The notes below the pieces were generated by a model that was given only the letters and a program-made list of their open reading frames with translations, did not search any database and was not told where the DNA came from. The position numbers and the translations under genes were made by a program. A stretch of DNA of 14,780 nt from SHLQ01 sp964196045 (lineage in GTDB: Bacteria; Actinomycetota; Acidimicrobiia; Acidimicrobiales; SHLQ01): contig CAXMRH010000065.1 of NCBI GenBank assembly GCA_964196045.1, positions 1 through 14,780 of the forward strand, read 5' to 3'. Numbering within the stretch: the first letter of the stretch is position 1; each line of letters begins with the position of its first letter. Positions 13,166 through 14,780 of the stretch are shown piece after piece.

Positions 13166-13936
13166 TTAGTCCGAGTCCGGCTCCACGACCATCTCGAATT
13201 CTGCAAGAAGAACGTCGGCCCAGCCATCCGCGGCGACCGGCGTGACCGTGGTTAGTCCATCGACTGTCACCTTGATGCGATCAGAGAGAAGGGTCACCCG
13301 ATCCGGCCCGCCGTCGAGGAGTCGCGTGGCGAAGGGTTTCTGACGCCAGTGGAGGTTTGGGTCAGAGCGCAATCGCTGCGAGGCACCGTCGAAGTCTTCC
13401 AGTACGCGGTCGACTCTTTTGAACCGATACTGCGGCGTCGGGACGCCCTTCTCGTCGTGTTGTGTCAACGTGAGGCCTTGGGCGCTGCCGATGAGCTCGA
13501 ACGTTCCGGAACCACCGTCCTGGGGACCGGGACGATTCAATTCGAGCGGCGAGATAAAGCTCTCGCCGAAGCCGACGTCGACCAGATATGGCTGATCTAG
13601 CGTCACCTCGAGAGTGAGGTGGTCGATCATCACGTTGGGGCCCTCCAACAACACGGCTGCGCCCAGCAGCCGAACATCGAACCCAATCGATCGCAGCAGC
13701 GCGGAGAAGGCGCCGTTGAGCTCGAAGCACCATCCTCCACGTCGTTGCCGGACAATCTTGTCGAGGGACCAGTCAAGATCGGTTCGAACAGCGATCTCCC
13801 CGAAGACGTCAAGATTCTCGAACGCGACCGACGAGAGATGTGTCCGCTGGAGAGCGGCCAGGGTCGGAAGATCGACCGCGATGGGTGCGTCGAAACCGAT
13901 TCGTTCGAGGTACTGCGAAACATCCACGATGGCCAT
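13166..13936 (-). CDS. nat: Arylamine N-acetyltransferase
   Basis: Cytosolic enzyme that moves an acetyl group from acetyl-CoA to arylamines, hydrazines or related acceptors through a Cys thioester. 256 residues, slightly shorter than the usual 270-285. The catalytic triad is intact: Cys70 in RGGWCFELN, His106 in MIDHLTLEV and Asp120 in LVDVGFGES. The N-terminal YLERIGF and the HLSSVAFENLDV block are also family hallmarks. The ATG shares one base with the stop of a 31-codon upstream reading frame (TGATG), so translation is expected to be coupled to that frame. No other promoter or ribosome site is seen before it. In mycobacteria NAT lies in sterol-degradation operons, but nothing here repeats that context. 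Confidence 0.95.
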   Translation of the reverse strand: MAIVDVSQYLERIGFDAPIAVDLPTLAALQRTHLSSVAFENLDVFGEIAVRTDLDWSLDKIVRQRRGGWCFELNGAFSALLRSIGFDVRLLGAAVLLEGPNVMIDHLTLEVTLDQPYLVDVGFGESFISPLELNRPGPQDGGSGTFELIGSAQGLTLTQHDEKGVPTPQYRFKRVDRVLEDFDGASQRLRSDPNLHWRQKPFATRLLDGGPDRVTLLSDRIKVTVDGLTTVTPVAADGWADVLLAEFEMVVEPDSD

Positions 13937-14031
13937 CAGAACTCGACGACGTCGTGGGGTCCGGGCTCATCGAGTTCGACAGACTCGATCGTGAGTGGCG
14001 TATTGACCTGACGCAGGACTGCAGCTCGCAT
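13936..14031 (-). pseudogene. N-terminal remnant of a zinc-dependent alcohol dehydrogenase, now a leader ORF of nat
   Basis: A 31-codon frame whose peptide starts MRAAVLRQVNTPLTIE and continues through VELDEPGPHDVV before ending in EF and TGA. This matches the first strand pair of zinc-dependent medium-chain alcohol dehydrogenases, where Met-(Arg/Lys)-Ala-Ala and xxPGPxxV are conserved. A functional enzyme would continue for about 340 more residues, including the GxCHSD zinc site, which is absent. TATCGT lies 6 bases before the ATG, so the remnant keeps what looks like a working leaderless promoter. The stop overlaps the acetyltransferase start as TGATG. It may therefore be a decayed gene whose promoter and first codons have been captured to drive nat. 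The similarity was judged by eye, and chance is unlikely but not excluded. Confidence 0.65.
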
Positions 14032-14037
14032 GGGCAA

Positions 14038-14043
14038 ACGATA
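14038..14043 (-). promoter_or_regulatory. Leaderless -10 box for the dehydrogenase remnant and nat
   Basis: The minus strand reads TATCGT, then 6 bases, then ATG at 14031. It lies back to back with the tadA promoter, with about 40 bases between the two -10 boxes. Confidence 0.5.
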
Positions 14044-14085
14044 ATCGGGACCCAGACTGCGTCGTACCAATTCTTCGCTCAGCGA

Positions 14086-14091
14086 TAACCT
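14086..14091 (+). promoter_or_regulatory. Leaderless -10 box TAACCT for tadA
   Basis: TAACCT, then 7 bases, then ATG at 14099, with no Shine-Dalgarno. It supports the upstream of two in-frame ATGs. Confidence 0.45.
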
Positions 14092-14098
14092 TTCCACC

Positions 14099-14554
14099 AT
14101 GGAAGACCCCGACGGCGATCCGATGTCGATCGCGCTTGACCAGGCTCGTCAGGCACTTGTTCATGATGATGTCCCGGTCGGTGCAGTGGTTCTCGACCCA
14201 CAGGGTGTTGTAGTCGCTGCTCGTCACAATGAGCGGCAGCTCACCGGCGACCCGACCGCACATGCAGAAGTCCTCGCACTTCGCGACGCAGCTGCTGCGG
14301 CGGGAACATGGCGGCTTGACGACCACACACTTGTCGTCACCCTCGAGCCTTGCGTGATGTGTGCTGGTGCGGCACAACAGGCCCGACTCGGAAAGGTTGT
14401 CTTCGGCGCAATGGATTTGAAGGCTGGTGCGTTGGGTTCGCTCTACAACATCGGCGCAGATCCCCGATTCCCACACGACTACAACGTCGAGATGCTCGTT
14501 CGTGCCGACGAGTGCTCGGCGCTCCTGTCCGACTTCTTCGCGGCCCGGCGGTGA
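14099..14554 (+). CDS. tadA: tRNA-specific adenosine deaminase (A34 to inosine)
   Basis: Deaminates the wobble adenosine of tRNA-Arg(ACG) so that it reads several codons; an essential cytosolic zinc enzyme in most bacteria. 151 residues, normal for the family. The cytidine/deoxycytidylate deaminase zinc site is complete: His55-Ala-Glu57 in TAHAEVLAL, with Glu57 as proton shuttle, and Cys85-xx-Cys88 in LEPCVMCAGA. Downstream VVFGAMDLKAGALGSL is also typical of TadA. An ATG at residue 9 (14123) is an alternative start; the first ATG is chosen because of its -10 box. engB follows after 20 bases but has its own apparent promoter inside that gap. Confidence 0.95.
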   Translation: MEDPDGDPMSIALDQARQALVHDDVPVGAVVLDPQGVVVAARHNERQLTGDPTAHAEVLALRDAAAAAGTWRLDDHTLVVTLEPCVMCAGAAQQARLGKVVFGAMDLKAGALGSLYNIGADPRFPHDYNVEMLVRADECSALLSDFFAARR

Positions 14555-14562
14555 TCCGCTCG

Positions 14563-14568
14563 TAGACT
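14563..14568 (+). promoter_or_regulatory. Leaderless -10 box TAGACT for engB
   Basis: TAGACT, then 6 bases, then GTG at 14575, in the 20-base gap after tadA. It supports the GTG as the start. Confidence 0.45.
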
Positions 14569-14574
14569 TTCGAG

Positions 14575-14780
14575 GTGTCAGGACCGCTTCCGCTCGAATT
14601 CGTGATGTCTGCTTCAGAGCACACACAGCTCCCTGACTCGCTCGTGGAGGTAGCGGTCGCGGGCCGTTCGAACGTCGGAAAGAGTTCCCTTCTGAACGCC
14701 CTTGCGAATCGCAAGAACCTTGCCAAGACGTCCAAGACGCCCGGAGCGACGCGCCTGCTCAACGTGTTCGAGCTCCAACC
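14575..14780 (+). CDS. engB: Ribosome-biogenesis GTP-binding protein EngB/YsxC (5' part only)
   Basis: Small TRAFAC-class GTPase that helps assemble the large ribosomal subunit. 68 codons are present before the right edge, about a third of the usual 195-210 residues. The G1 P-loop is GRSNVGKSS (30-38), and the switch I/G2 region KTSKTPGATR (51-60) is the EngB hallmark. Upstream, PDSLVEVAVAGRSN is the family's standard entry strand. The GTG start is chosen for its length match and the leaderless -10 box; an ATG at codon 11 is the alternative. It follows tadA on the same strand. Confidence 0.93.
   Translation, partial: MSGPLPLEFVMSASEHTQLPDSLVEVAVAGRSNVGKSSLLNALANRKNLAKTSKTPGATRLLNVFELQ

Noticed and set aside
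13967..14626. Minus-strand frame of 219 codons opposite tadA
   Set aside because: Antisense to a complete zinc-deaminase gene; the real minus-strand coding remnant here is the 31-codon frame in a different phase.

Overview
This is high-GC actinobacterial-looking DNA. The best guess is a free-living, possibly aquatic, member of class Acidimicrobiia. That guess rests on GC-rich codon third positions, a likely LAxTG (class E-type) sortase substrate, a methionine aminopeptidase with a SEC-C zinc motif, and many genes that appear to start without a leader. No rRNA, tRNA, CRISPR array or intact insertion sequence was seen.

Left part (1-5197): an exporter and its probable sensor. On the minus strand lie a MacB/FtsX-type ABC permease, cut by the left edge, and its ATPase. 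Divergent on the plus strand are a DesK/NarL-type histidine kinase and a LuxR-type response regulator that overlap by 4 bases. The 190-base spacer between the two operons holds a perfect 14-bp palindrome and a second inverted repeat, which are good candidate operators.

Middle (5198-8096): a secreted protein with Asp-rich calcium-binding-like repeats, translationally coupled to a tiny two-helix membrane protein. Neither is recognised as a named family. Next comes a phytanoyl-CoA dioxygenase-like Fe(II)/2-oxoglutarate enzyme, then a 28-bp tandem array of the hairpin GGGGTCAGACCCC.

Right of centre (8097-12542): SEC-C methionine aminopeptidase (+). A class I methyltransferase overlaps a hypothetical gene (both -). 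A signal-peptide protein with a Thr/Pro linker ends in an LAITG sorting signal (+). A cation diffusion facilitator has an altered second metal site (-), followed by a small coiled-coil protein (-).

Right end (12611-14780): a lipoprotein and an arylamine N-acetyltransferase (both -). The acetyltransferase is preceded by a 31-codon remnant of a zinc alcohol dehydrogenase that carries its own promoter and couples to the acetyltransferase start through TGATG. Then come tRNA adenosine deaminase TadA and the start of the GTPase EngB/YsxC (both +), cut by the right edge.

A feature that runs through the window is a TAnnnT box lying 6-8 bases upstream of the start codon at eight genes or gene remnants, with no Shine-Dalgarno sequence. 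This is the signature of leaderless transcription, and it decides several start codons here. Genes inside operons, and the first secreted-protein gene, use Shine-Dalgarno-like sites instead.
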